Source: Candidatus Cloacimonadota bacterium (lineage in GTDB: Bacteria; Cloacimonadota; Cloacimonadia; Cloacimonadales; PWNZ01). From it: a stretch of DNA of 40,253 nt. Under the pieces are notes generated by a model. That model was not told where the DNA came from and made no database searches. It was given only the letters and a program-made list of their open reading frames with translations. Where the stretch lies: contig PWNZ01000214.1 in NCBI GenBank assembly GCA_003564135.1, forward strand, positions 1-40,253, read 5' to 3'. The translations under genes were made by a program, and so were the position numbers. Position 1 is the stretch's first letter, and the number at the start of each line of letters is the position of its first letter. Below are positions 16,476-25,247 of this stretch, in pieces.

Positions 16476-17303
16476 ATGCTTTCTCACTATACCAATAAAG
16501 AGCTTATTTTCATCAATCCAAAAGTTAATACAAAGGATGATCTTTTTGAAAAGATGGTGAATCATTTGTATAATTTGGATTATGTTTTAAACCGTAAAGA
16601 GTTTCTTAAAACACTAAAGAAGAGAGAAGATTTATCAAACACTGAGCTAATGCCCGGTATAGCACTACCTCATGCCCGGTCTGAGACTGTAGAGAAACTC
16701 TTTCTAAGTGTAGTAATCATTAATGAAGGTTTGGATTATGGAAATCCCGAAATGGGCAAGGTCAAAATAGTATTCTTCTTCGGGACATCAGATAAATATA
16801 ACAAAGAATATCTACAACTTCTTGCAAAATCGGCCAGGATATTGAAAAATGAAGTCTTTACTCAAAAATTAGTCGAAGCCAAAACAGCAGTACAAATAAT
16901 CGAGATACTCGAAGAGTTTGATAAGGATGAAGAAGATAGCCAAGAACCACGACATTTATATCAGTTATTAATTACTTTTCATAAATCAGATCGCTTAAAC
17001 GACGTGCTTTCTTCGCTTGTGGAAGTAGGGATAACTAATGCATCAGTGATTGAAGCGACCTCTTTGAGCAGTCATATATCGCATGATATTCCGGTGTTTG
17101 CCGGCCTCTATCATACTGAACCCGATAAGAATAAAATATCTCATCTTATAACCTGTCACGTCGAAGAGATGAAAACGGTCTATAGCTTGGTAAGATATCT
17201 CAAGGAAAGTGGGATTGATTTTCAAAAGAAAGGTACCGGTTTTATCCAAGTAATTGAAGCTCAAGAGATGATCGGTAACCACGAAGAGAATATCGATCTT
17301 TAA
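16476..17303 (+). CDS. EIIA (fructose/Ntr-type) domain fused to a PII-like domain, copy 1
   Basis: A 275-residue soluble regulator. Residues about 1-145 form a PTS EIIA domain of the fructose/nitrogen type with the phosphorylatable His in GIALPHARSE (H66). After an acidic linker (about 148-158), residues about 160-265 look like a PII/ferredoxin-fold domain (LLITFHKSDRLNDVLSSL, EVGITNASVIEATSL, then a final strand GTGFIQVIEA). This is close in layout to GlnB-like domains, which bind nucleotides. No sugar-specific EIIB or EIIC is present nearby, so a regulatory rather than sugar-uptake role is likely. AAAGGAG precedes the ATG. It lies 23 bases before the antiporter gene and has a paralogue after it. 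The control of the antiporter is inferred from context. Confidence 0.85.
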   Translation: MLSHYTNKELIFINPKVNTKDDLFEKMVNHLYNLDYVLNRKEFLKTLKKREDLSNTELMPGIALPHARSETVEKLFLSVVIINEGLDYGNPEMGKVKIVFFFGTSDKYNKEYLQLLAKSARILKNEVFTQKLVEAKTAVQIIEILEEFDKDEEDSQEPRHLYQLLITFHKSDRLNDVLSSLVEVGITNASVIEATSLSSHISHDIPVFAGLYHTEPDKNKISHLITCHVEEMKTVYSLVRYLKESGIDFQKKGTGFIQVIEAQEMIGNHEENIDL

Positions 17304-17326
17304 TTATAAAGGTTTAGCTTAAGCTT

Positions 17327-18496
17327 ATGCATTACACTACTCAGATAATTTTCAATCTTGCAATTATTCTTTTTGCGACAAATATTATTCGCGCCTTATC
17401 TACTAGGTATAAAGTACCACCCGTTATTGGCCTGTTGCTTATTGGTTTTGTGTTCGGGCCAAGCTTGTTTAATATTATTAAGCTTGACGTGACGATTAGT
17501 TGGATAGCTCAGGTAGGTGTGTTGTTTCTGATTTTCAGTGCCGGTGTACAGACTAACCTAAAGCGACTGAAGGACGATTCAAGGCAGGCAAGCTTACCTT
17601 CAGTCGGTGCTATTGTTTTTCCATTCGCTTGTGGTTATCTGCTGACTTTTCTGTTCACTTACAGTTTTGTCAGTAGCTTGGTGACAGGAACGATTTTTGC
17701 GGCAGCAAGTATAAGCATCCCCTTGATGACGCTGATTGAAATAGACAGGTTCAAAAGCACAGAAGGACGGTGCATAGTAAATGTTGCGATCATCAATGAC
17801 ATAGTCAGCATAGTATTGATATCGGTTTTGATGAGTGTATCAATTAACGAAGGCTCTATATACTATGTTGCCTTACTGCCTCTGCTGCAGATAGCTTTTT
17901 TCTTTTTTGTGACTTTTGTGATTGGAAAGTTCATTTTACTTAATATATATGCAAATTCTAAACGCTTAAATCTCGAGAACTCTCTACTTTCATTCAGCAT
18001 AGCCTTGATTCTGTTATATGCTTGGTTTGCCGAACTGTTGGGATTGGAAGCAATTATGGGCGCTTTGATCTGTGGCTTCTTTATAGGCCAGACAAGTGCT
18101 CGCCACTCAATAGATTCCGGTATAACTCAACTAGGGAAATCTTTTTTTGTTGATGTTTTTTTTGTTAGTATCGGGTTGGGAGTCAACTTAAGAGAGTTGA
18201 GTTTTAATCCCTTGTTCTTAGCCCTTTTTATAATGATAGCTATGATCAGTAAATTTGCCGGCAGTTTCACCGGAGCACTACTTACACGGTTTGATGTGAC
18301 CAGATCCCTCAGGATTGGTGTTGGGCTAATACCACGAGGAGAGGTGTCGTTAATTATCAGTGCTGCTGCTTTTAACAGAGGACTAATTTCTATGGAGATA
18401 CAGTCAATGGCTATACTTTTAGTCGTAATTAGTTCGATAATTGCTCCCTTTTTAATCAAATTGAGCTACACTTCAACCAAGAAAGAAACCTTCTGA
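17327..18496 (+). CDS. Cation:proton antiporter, CPA2-type, membrane part only
   Basis: Exchanges Na+ or K+ for protons across the inner membrane. The 389-residue protein is nearly all membrane helices (about 11-13). Family motifs include PPVIGLLLIGFVFGPS (about 31-46), VLFLIFSAGVQTNLKRL, a helix with Asn-Asp (VAIINDIVSIVL) at the place of the ion-binding pair, GLEAIMGALICGFFIG and GLIPRGEVSLIISAAAF. Unlike KefB/KefC it stops after the last helix and has no RCK/TrkA domain, so any cytosolic control must come in trans. It is enclosed by two EIIA+PII-like genes at 23 and 13 bases, which makes them the obvious candidates for its control. Ion specificity cannot be told. Confidence 0.88.
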   Translation: MHYTTQIIFNLAIILFATNIIRALSTRYKVPPVIGLLLIGFVFGPSLFNIIKLDVTISWIAQVGVLFLIFSAGVQTNLKRLKDDSRQASLPSVGAIVFPFACGYLLTFLFTYSFVSSLVTGTIFAAASISIPLMTLIEIDRFKSTEGRCIVNVAIINDIVSIVLISVLMSVSINEGSIYYVALLPLLQIAFFFFVTFVIGKFILLNIYANSKRLNLENSLLSFSIALILLYAWFAELLGLEAIMGALICGFFIGQTSARHSIDSGITQLGKSFFVDVFFVSIGLGVNLRELSFNPLFLALFIMIAMISKFAGSFTGALLTRFDVTRSLRIGVGLIPRGEVSLIISAAAFNRGLISMEIQSMAILLVVISSIIAPFLIKLSYTSTKKETF

Positions 18497-18509
18497 CAAG
18501 GGAATTGAG

Positions 18510-19325
18510 ATGTTGAAAGATTATCTAAAAAAAGATCTGATATTTATAGACCCTGAAGTGAAAGGGAAAAAAGAACTCTTTAAATACCTATCTAATGAAT
18601 TAGAAAAAAACGGGATAGTTAAAAGTAAGAAGCAGTTTTTTAGCTCATTAGTCAAACGTGAAGAATTAGGGAACACAGAATTACAGCCGAACATCGCTAT
18701 CCCCCATGCTCATTGCTCGACTGTTAATAAGCTTTTTTTATCTATCGTTGTATCAAAAAAAGGCATAGAATATGGAAAGGATAACTTAGGGCCGGTAAAA
18801 CTGCTTTTTTTAGTTGGTTGTTCATCTGCTAGCCCCCGGGAATATATCAAGCTTTTAGCTACGGTTGCCCGCATTACCAAGATACCGGAAATAATTGACC
18901 GCATGACATCTTGTACACAGCCGGAGGATGTTTTAGCTATACTGAGCGAGCATGATTTATATGAAAGCCCACTTTATAAGAAAGAGCATTTCATGATGAA
19001 GGTTACCCTTTACAAAAATGATATACTTAGCGATGTATTGGCTGCTCTGATAGAATTAGGAGTTAACAATGCTTCGGTAGTTGCTTCAACCTCATTGGCA
19101 CAACTAATTTCTTCCAATATCCCTGTTTTTGCAGGACTTAAATTGTATAGCATAGCTGATGATGTCAGAACAAGCACAGTTTTTGCTATTATTTCCGATG
19201 AAACCACAGCCGGTAAATTATACTCGATATTAAAGGATGAAGGTGTTGATTTAGAACAGGCTGGGAATGGATATATAAAGACCTTCAAAGTGAAAGAAGT
19301 TATAGGACATTCCGACGAATTATAA
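18510..19325 (+). CDS. EIIA (fructose/Ntr-type) domain fused to a PII-like domain, copy 2
   Basis: A 271-residue paralogue of the protein at 16476, collinear over its whole length. The EIIA half has the phospho-His at the identical position (H66 in NIAIPHAHCS), and the PII-like half starts at about 155 (MKVTLYKNDILSDVLAAL, ELGVNNASVVASTSL) and ends GNGYIKTFKVKEVIG. Residues differ mostly at surfaces, so the two may form a heteromeric or opposed pair. The ATG is 13 bases after the antiporter stop and the histidine phosphatase gene begins 17 bases downstream. The duplication around one antiporter looks like a tandem gene duplication with retention, not a recent copy, because the two are clearly diverged. 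Confidence 0.85.
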   Translation: MLKDYLKKDLIFIDPEVKGKKELFKYLSNELEKNGIVKSKKQFFSSLVKREELGNTELQPNIAIPHAHCSTVNKLFLSIVVSKKGIEYGKDNLGPVKLLFLVGCSSASPREYIKLLATVARITKIPEIIDRMTSCTQPEDVLAILSEHDLYESPLYKKEHFMMKVTLYKNDILSDVLAALIELGVNNASVVASTSLAQLISSNIPVFAGLKLYSIADDVRTSTVFAIISDETTAGKLYSILKDEGVDLEQAGNGYIKTFKVKEVIGHSDEL

Positions 19326-19342
19326 AAAGACTACACTATTAC

Positions 19343-19918
19343 ATGCAAGCATTATTCCTCAGGCACGGGACGGCATCTCATCTTCTGGAAGACTATAGGC
19401 GAAAGCTTACCTATGATCAGTTTTGTGATTTATTGGAAGATTGGGTACATGCTTCACTGACACCTGAAGGTGTTGAGGAAATAAAATCGGGCGCTAAGAA
19501 GTTCACTAATAAAAAGTATCGACTATTTTATAGCCCACTGATCCGGACTAAGCAGACGGCTAAATCTTTAGTAGAAATAGCAAAGCCCATTACGCAGCAT
19601 GAGTTGGCTGCTTTATCCGAAATATTTATCTATCCACCCGGTTTCTCAAAAAAGATTAAGATTTCTATTGGAGTCTGGATATTCTTGTGTATCTTCAAAT
19701 CTATCTATACTTTGAAGATTATTAGGTATGTAAAAGAGGCCAGACATATAATGAAGGTGATTAAAAAATATGGAGATGACGCTATAGTTGTCAGCCACCA
19801 AGCCCGCATTTTAACCATAATTATTAGTTGCCTTATAAGTCCTAAGTGGAGAATCTTAAAAATAGATGTTCGTCCAGCCGGCTATACAATAGTAGAATCT
19901 GATAAAAGTTATCAATAA
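19343..19918 (+). CDS. Histidine phosphatase superfamily protein (SixA/PGAM-like)
   Basis: A 191-residue phosphatase of the RHG superfamily. The catalytic core is visible: ALFLRHGTA (R7, H8, G9), SPLIRTKQTA (R68) and IVVSHQARI (H152, with Ser in place of the usual Gly). The acid/base loop is likely near the ELAALSEI segment (about 87-94). A hydrophobic stretch (SIGVWIFLCIFKSIYTL, about 108-124) lies in the helical insert and is unusual for a soluble enzyme, so membrane contact is possible. Relatives act on phosphohistidine (SixA), small phosphometabolites or phosphoproteins. It directly follows the second EIIA-like gene, and removal of phosphate from those His residues is an attractive but untested role. 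Confidence 0.8.
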   Translation: MQALFLRHGTASHLLEDYRRKLTYDQFCDLLEDWVHASLTPEGVEEIKSGAKKFTNKKYRLFYSPLIRTKQTAKSLVEIAKPITQHELAALSEIFIYPPGFSKKIKISIGVWIFLCIFKSIYTLKIIRYVKEARHIMKVIKKYGDDAIVVSHQARILTIIISCLISPKWRILKIDVRPAGYTIVESDKSYQ

Positions 19919-19948
19919 CAAATAGAATAGAATATTTAATAGGTACTC

Positions 19949-21070
19949 ATGGCTACTCTTAGTATCAATAATGTCAGCAAAACTTATCACAATGGGCATA
20001 AAGCTTTGACCAATATCTGTCTCGATGCGGCAGATGGTGAGTTTATCGTTATTGTGGGACCTTCAGGGTGCGGTAAAACAACTCTGCTTAGAATCATTTC
20101 AGGACTCGAAGATCTAACGGAAGGTGAGATCTTAATGGATGGAGTTAAGGTTAATGATGTTCCTCCCAAAAAAAGAGAGATATCTATGGTGTCTCAAAAT
20201 TTTTCTCTATTTCCTAATATGAGTCTATATAAAAACATTGCTTTCCCTCTAATAATTTCAGCTGAAAAAAGTCAAATCATCAAAGAAAAAGTCACAGAAG
20301 TTTCTCGACTGCTGGGACTTACACACTTGCAGGAAAGAAAACCATCACAACTTTCCGGTGGCGAAAAACAAAGAACAGCGCTTGGAAGAGCTATCATCAG
20401 GCATCCTAAATTGTTTCTGTTCGATGAGCCTTTATCGGGTCTTGATGCTGGGCTTCGCCAGGATATCAGACAAGAAATCGCAAAGATACAGAGATACCTG
20501 AAAACCACCACAATATATGTAACTCATGATCAGGATGAAGCTATGAGCTTGGCTGATAGGGTCATAGTTATGAAAGATGGCCTTATACTTCAATCTGGTA
20601 AGCCTATGACCTTATACTCTCGCCCTAATTCTTTATTCGTAGCTAACTTCACAGGAAAGTTGAACACTTTGCGAGGGATTTTTTCTAATCTTGATGGGCA
20701 ATTAGTTTTTTTTCCTGTTGAAATGAATAACGGTAATGAGGCACTTTTCAAGGAACCTTCCCAGCATTTAACAGGAGTTAATGGTTTATCTGTTAACAAA
20801 GAGGTTACTTTAGCTTTCCGGCCTGAAGATTTAACAGTCCGTAAACCTTTGCGACAGGGCAGCCACATTAGCTTTACAGCTTTGGTTTCCTCGATTGAGT
20901 ATAAAGGATATGAGAAAATAGCTTTGATTAAGCCTTGTATTGTCAAACATCATGAGATAAATGATATCTATTCATGTATTCTATTTATGAGGTTATCGCA
21001 AGATCAATATATTGAACGCGAATCATTAATAACAGTATACATGTATATAGATAGATTAAGTATATTTTAA
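19949..21070 (+). CDS. Orphan CUT1-type (MalK/UgpC-like) ABC transporter ATPase
   Basis: A 373-residue ATPase subunit of a carbohydrate-type ABC importer. All nucleotide-binding motifs are present: Walker A GPSGCGKTT (37-45), Q-loop Gln 83, signature LSGGEKQ (135-141), Walker B LFLFDEP (155-161) and switch His in YVTHDQDEA (about 190-198). The C-terminal part (about 235-373) fits the TOBE/OB regulatory domain of MalK-like proteins (LAFRPEDLTV), though its end is more diverged. No permease or binding-protein gene lies nearby, so it may serve transporters encoded elsewhere, as MsmX does in Bacillus. It is the last gene of the 15002-21070 run; its presence beside EIIA-like proteins suggests, but does not show, that PTS-type regulators also touch transport. 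Confidence 0.9.
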   Translation: MATLSINNVSKTYHNGHKALTNICLDAADGEFIVIVGPSGCGKTTLLRIISGLEDLTEGEILMDGVKVNDVPPKKREISMVSQNFSLFPNMSLYKNIAFPLIISAEKSQIIKEKVTEVSRLLGLTHLQERKPSQLSGGEKQRTALGRAIIRHPKLFLFDEPLSGLDAGLRQDIRQEIAKIQRYLKTTTIYVTHDQDEAMSLADRVIVMKDGLILQSGKPMTLYSRPNSLFVANFTGKLNTLRGIFSNLDGQLVFFPVEMNNGNEALFKEPSQHLTGVNGLSVNKEVTLAFRPEDLTVRKPLRQGSHISFTALVSSIEYKGYEKIALIKPCIVKHHEINDIYSCILFMRLSQDQYIERESLITVYMYIDRLSIF

Positions 21071-21191
21071 CAATACATACTTCATCTTTGCAGGTTTCAT
21101 TAATTGCTTGGCAAGTAAAAAAAGCTTTACACAATAGGTCATTCCTGATGACTGTCAATAACAGACAAGCAAATTATAATAAGGAGTATCC

Positions 21192-22643
21192 ATGAGCGGC
21201 TTTCTAATGAAAGTTAAGCGGTTTATTGCCGAACACAACCTTTTCAGACCTAGCTCCAAAGTCTTAATCGGCTTTTCAGGAGGTGCAGACTCAACTGCTT
21301 TATGCTACTGTTTGCATACGATTAAAGACGAATTAGGGATTGAACTGGAAGCAGCTCATGTTAATTATAACCTAAGGGGTGAGGAATCTCAGAATGATTG
21401 TCTATATGTTGAAGATTTTTGCCAAAAAATCGGTTTGCATTTAACAGTTAAAGAAGCAATTATAGACCGTAAAGCGAATTTGGAGGCATACCTGAGAGCA
21501 ATAAGATACCGTTTTTTTTATGAAACAGTAGAGATTCGTAACTTGGATTATATAGCCTTAGGTCACAATAAGAATGATGTTGCCGAAACTGTTTTGATGA
21601 ACCTATTTCGAGGTTCCGGGCTAACCGGCCTTAAAGGCATCACATCATTATCAGGTTTCGTCAGGAGGCCATTACTCTGTTGCAGTCGTGCGGAAGTTGA
21701 AGAGTACTTGCTGGGAGAGGGTATTGATGATTGGCGTGAAGACAGAACTAACTATGAAAACATTTATACCCGCAATAGAATTAGAAACGAATTGATACCT
21801 TATATTCAGGAGCAAATCAATCCAAAGGTTATCGAGACTATTTATCATAACGCATCAATTATAAACCGAATAGATATCTTTCTCAGCAAAGAAGCTAAGC
21901 GCTTAATAGGCAAAATGAAGGTTATTAAATCAAGATATAGTATTGAGATCAATTTACCAAGCCTCATGCAATTTGATGAGGCAGTAGTTTATTATGTTTT
22001 GATCACCTTAATAAGAGAAATAACGAGCCGAGATTATTATTTGACGGGCAACAGTTTTCAGGCCATAATAGATTTGTATTCGGCCGAAGGTAGTAAAGAA
22101 ATAATTATTACTTCCGGACTTATCGCCAGAAAAGAATACGATAAGCTAACATTTATTGCACCTAAAGAAAGCTCATTTAACATTAGTAAAAAGAGCTATG
22201 AAGATAACTATAAAGTCAGAATTGAACCTGACATAATAGAGAAGTTTTTACAAATTGGAGATGTTGAAATATCATATCGTATTTGTGACTATACCACCAT
22301 AAAGAATCCTGATTATGATAAAGCTGTTGCCATTTTCGACTACCGGAAAATAGTATTACCAATCTACGTAGGATACAGAGTTCCCGGTATGCTGTTTAGC
22401 CCTTTAGGGATGAAGGGTACTAAGAAAGTGAAGAAATATTTTATTGACGAAAAAATCAGTAAATTTGAAAGGGATAGGATACCTATCATCAGCGATAGTG
22501 AAAAAGTTCTGTGGATTGTTGGTCACAGGCTTGACTCAAGAGCGAAGGTCAACCAAGATACTACTCAGGCATTAGTTCTGAAGGTAATAAAAGATAACCG
22601 GAAGATCAGAAAAGATAAAAGAGCGAGGTACAATGTTACATAA
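21192..22643 (+). CDS. tilS: tRNA(Ile)-lysidine synthase
   Basis: Converts C34 of tRNA-Ile(CAU) to lysidine, changing its codon from AUG to AUA; essential in bacteria. The N-terminal PP-loop ATP pyrophosphatase is clear: LIGFSGGADSTAL with SGGADS at 29-34, and GHNKNDVAETVLMNLFRGSGLTG split across about residues 119-141. A helical middle region and a C-terminal domain (about 345-465) complete the long, 483-residue form. AAGGAG (21181-21186) lies five bases before the ATG. It overlaps hpt by 11 bases. It is likely the first gene of an operon continuing to hslU, and tilS-hpt-ftsH is a widely conserved order. Confidence 0.95.
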   Translation: MSGFLMKVKRFIAEHNLFRPSSKVLIGFSGGADSTALCYCLHTIKDELGIELEAAHVNYNLRGEESQNDCLYVEDFCQKIGLHLTVKEAIIDRKANLEAYLRAIRYRFFYETVEIRNLDYIALGHNKNDVAETVLMNLFRGSGLTGLKGITSLSGFVRRPLLCCSRAEVEEYLLGEGIDDWREDRTNYENIYTRNRIRNELIPYIQEQINPKVIETIYHNASIINRIDIFLSKEAKRLIGKMKVIKSRYSIEINLPSLMQFDEAVVYYVLITLIREITSRDYYLTGNSFQAIIDLYSAEGSKEIIITSGLIARKEYDKLTFIAPKESSFNISKKSYEDNYKVRIEPDIIEKFLQIGDVEISYRICDYTTIKNPDYDKAVAIFDYRKIVLPIYVGYRVPGMLFSPLGMKGTKKVKKYFIDEKISKFERDRIPIISDSEKVLWIVGHRLDSRAKVNQDTTQALVLKVIKDNRKIRKDKRARYNVT

Positions 22644-23169
22644 GATATCCGCTATCCTTTTCGATGAAAACAAAATTCAAAGAAGAGTAAGCGATTTAGC
22701 AGCACAAATATCTAAAGATTATGAAGATAACGATTTAGTGATAATAGCAGTATTGAAGGGAAGCTTCGTTTTTTTGGCCGATCTTTGTCGCTGCTTTACC
22801 ATACCCATCGAGATAGACTTTATTGCGATTTCCAGTTATGGAGACTCTGCGGTATCTTCAGGTAAGGTCACGGTAAAAAAAGATATTGACATTGATATCA
22901 AGGGCAAACATGTCCTGATCGTTGAGGATATAGTAGATACCGGTATTTCGTTGCAATATCTTTGTGATCATCTGCTAAGCAGGATGCCGGCGTCAATCAA
23001 GTCTTGCACCCTGCTAGATAAGTGTATGAAACACGAAGCAGATATAAAGATTGACTATAAAGGGTTCGATATTGATGATGAATTCGTTGTCGGTTATGGT
23101 CTTGACTACGCAGAGCAGTTCCGTAACCTACCATATATAGGCATACTAAAAGAGGAGTTTTATAAATGA
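22633..23169 (+). CDS. hpt: Hypoxanthine phosphoribosyltransferase
   Basis: Purine salvage enzyme that joins hypoxanthine or guanine to PRPP. The 178-residue length is standard. LVIIAVLKGSFVFLADL (about 35-51) and the PRPP-binding signature VLIVEDIVDTGISL (94-107) are intact, and the C-terminal FVVGYGLDYAEQFRNLPYIG forms the purine-binding region (about 150-169). It starts inside tilS (11-base overlap) and its stop overlaps the ftsH start (ATGA), so the three are translationally coupled. A similar tilS-hpt-ftsH order is seen in many bacteria. Confidence 0.95.
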   Translation: MLHKISAILFDENKIQRRVSDLAAQISKDYEDNDLVIIAVLKGSFVFLADLCRCFTIPIEIDFIAISSYGDSAVSSGKVTVKKDIDIDIKGKHVLIVEDIVDTGISLQYLCDHLLSRMPASIKSCTLLDKCMKHEADIKIDYKGFDIDDEFVVGYGLDYAEQFRNLPYIGILKEEFYK

Positions 23170-25247
23170 ACAATAAGCCGGACAAGAATAAACGACCAAT
23201 CAGGAAAAATGATAATAAAAACGGAAAAAATGACGATAAGCAACCGAATAAAATGAAATCTCCCCAGTCGATAACACTGTGGATAATCCTGATTTTGTCA
23301 ATAATCCTGATCTATCAGATTTACTCTTCAGGTAGGGGCGCTGTCCAAGAGATATCTCTGTCTGAATTTATCAATAAAGCTGAAGAAGGTGTAATCAAAA
23401 AGGCAACCTTTGAAGATCTAAATATTACTGTTGAAGATGTTCAAGGTAATGAATACCGAACACACCTCCCCTATCAAGATCCGGATCTCGTTAAGATGCT
23501 TAATGAGAAGAATGTGGAAGTTGTCTCACAAAGACCGTCGAGGTTTTTATCTATTTTCTTAGGTTGGTTACCGTTTCTGATTTTCATAGCAATATGGGTG
23601 TTCCTTATCAGGTCTATGCAAGGGGGTAGCGGTAAAGTCTTTAGTTTTGGGAAAAGTAAAGCACGATTGTTTGTTGGCGGTAAAACCAATGTGACATTTG
23701 ATGATGTTGCCGGAGTTGTCGAGGCTAAAGAAGAATTGGAAGAAATTGTCGAGTTTTTGAAAGCTCCCGGAAAGTTTCAAAAATTAGGTGGCAGGATACC
23801 GAGAGGAGTACTGCTGCTCGGTCGTCCGGGAACAGGTAAGACCCTGTTAGCCAAGGCAGTTGCGGGTGAGGCAGGTGTTCCTTTCTACAGTATAAGCGGT
23901 TCTGATTTTGTCGAGATGTTCGTCGGTGTAGGTGCTTCACGAGTTAGAGATTTGTTTGAACAGGCTAAAAGGACAGCACCCTGTATAGCGTTCATAGATG
24001 AAATTGATGCCGTCGGAAGACATAGAGGGACAGGCCTAGGAGGTGGTCATGATGAAAGGGAACAGACTTTAAACCAGTTGCTAGTAGAGATGGACGGATT
24101 CGAAAAAAATGATTCTGTGATAATCATTTCGGCAACAAACCGCCCCGATGTTCTTGACCCTGCTTTATTAAGACCCGGCAGATTTGACCGTCAGGTAGTC
24201 GTCGATTTACCTGACATTAATGGTAGGACGGAGATACTCAAAGTTCATGCGAAGAACTTGCCGATCGGTGAAGATATCAACTTTAGCATTATAGCCCGAA
24301 GCACACCGGGTTTTAGTGGTGCTGATTTAGCTAACTTGGTGAATGAAGCAGCACTTTTAGCGGCACGTAAGGAAAAGAAAAAAATCGAAATGGATGACTT
24401 TGAAGAAGCTAAAGATAAAGTTACGATGGGCAAAGAGCGAAAAAGTAGGGCAATTGATGATGACGAGAAGAAAATTACAGCCTATCATGAGATTGGACAT
24501 GTACTATGCTCAGTGTTCTTAGATAAAACCGAACCGGTTCATAAAGTAACTATTATCCCCCGAGGTTTTTCCGGAGGAGCTACTCATTTCCTGCAAAAAG
24601 AACGTTCGAATTATGCTAAAAAATATCTGATGCAAAAAATCGTCGAGCTTTTAGGAGGCAGGTCAGCTGAAGAAATAGTATTTGATGAAATATCAACCGG
24701 AGCTGGAATGGATATTGAAAGAGCTACATCCTTAGCTAAAAAGATGGTTTGTCAATGGGGTATGAGCGAAAAAGTGGGCCCGATGACTATCGGAAAAGAT
24801 GAAGAGAATCCCTTCTTAGGTAAAGAGATGCAGCATCGTGATTTCTACAGTGAAGAAACTGCGCAGCTCGTGGATTCGGAAATTAGGAAAATTATTAACG
24901 ATTCACATGATAAGTCGAGAGAAATACTTTCTAATAAGCAACCGCTACTAAAGGCCTTAGCCGAGGAGCTTCTGGAAAAAGAAACATTGAATGTTGACGA
25001 CGTATATAGCATAATCCTTGAGCATGTTAATGTTGAAGAAAAAGAATACGTCAATAAACAGTACGAGATGGCTCGAGAGATTAAAATGGATTCATCTCAC
25101 GCTAAAACACCCGAGATGAAAAAGAAGCAAGATGGGAAAACAGATAATGAAGGCTCGGAATCATCAAGAAACGATCAAAAAACAAAAGAGGTTGATAAAC
25201 AATCTCTAAATAATCAAAAACCGACTGATACAACTGAGGAGAAGTAA
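23166..25247 (+). CDS. ftsH: ATP-dependent zinc metalloprotease FtsH
   Basis: Membrane-anchored AAA+ protease that removes misfolded membrane proteins and regulators. The 693-residue protein has a charged N-terminus, TM1 (about 36-53), a periplasmic domain, TM2 (about 127-149), the AAA module (Walker A GRPGTGKT, 219-226; Walker [12 protein letters not shown], about 273-283; [23 protein letters not shown] split over 323-342) and the protease domain with HEIGH (441-445) and the third zinc ligand Asp in GAGMDIERA (D516). Two family positions differ: Walker A usually reads GPPGTGKT and the zinc motif HEAGH. Both changes leave the catalytic residues intact. The last ~55 residues are a Lys/Glu/Asn-rich tail. 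It overlaps hpt (ATGA) and hslV (TAATG). Confidence 0.96.
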   Translation: MNNKPDKNKRPIRKNDNKNGKNDDKQPNKMKSPQSITLWIILILSIILIYQIYSSGRGAVQEISLSEFINKAEEGVIKKATFEDLNITVEDVQGNEYRTHLPYQDPDLVKMLNEKNVEVVSQRPSRFLSIFLGWLPFLIFIAIWVFLIRSMQGGSGKVFSFGKSKARLFVGGKTNVTFDDVAGVVEAKEELEEIVEFLKAPGKFQKLGGRIPRGVLLLGRPGTGKTLLAKAVAGEAGVPFYSISGSDFVEMFVGVGASRVRDLFEQAKRTAPCIAFIDEIDAVGRHRGTGLGGGHDEREQTLNQLLVEMDGFEKNDSVIIISATNRPDVLDPALLRPGRFDRQVVVDLPDINGRTEILKVHAKNLPIGEDINFSIIARSTPGFSGADLANLVNEAALLAARKEKKKIEMDDFEEAKDKVTMGKERKSRAIDDDEKKITAYHEIGHVLCSVFLDKTEPVHKVTIIPRGFSGGATHFLQKERSNYAKKYLMQKIVELLGGRSAEEIVFDEISTGAGMDIERATSLAKKMVCQWGMSEKVGPMTIGKDEENPFLGKEMQHRDFYSEETAQLVDSEIRKIINDSHDKSREILSNKQPLLKALAEELLEKETLNVDDVYSIILEHVNVEEKEYVNKQYEMAREIKMDSSHAKTPEMKKKQDGKTDNEGSESSRNDQKTKEVDKQSLNNQKPTDTTEEK

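Noticed and set aside
16476-19325. A fructose PTS uptake operon
   Set aside because: There is no EIIB or EIIC domain; the membrane protein is an antiporter, so the EIIA proteins look regulatory.
21152-21180. CTGTCA-17-TATAAT before tilS as a promoter
   Set aside because: The TATAAT touches the ribosome binding site (21181-21186), so a transcript from it would start after that site. The same AT-rich run occurs before other ribosome binding sites by chance.
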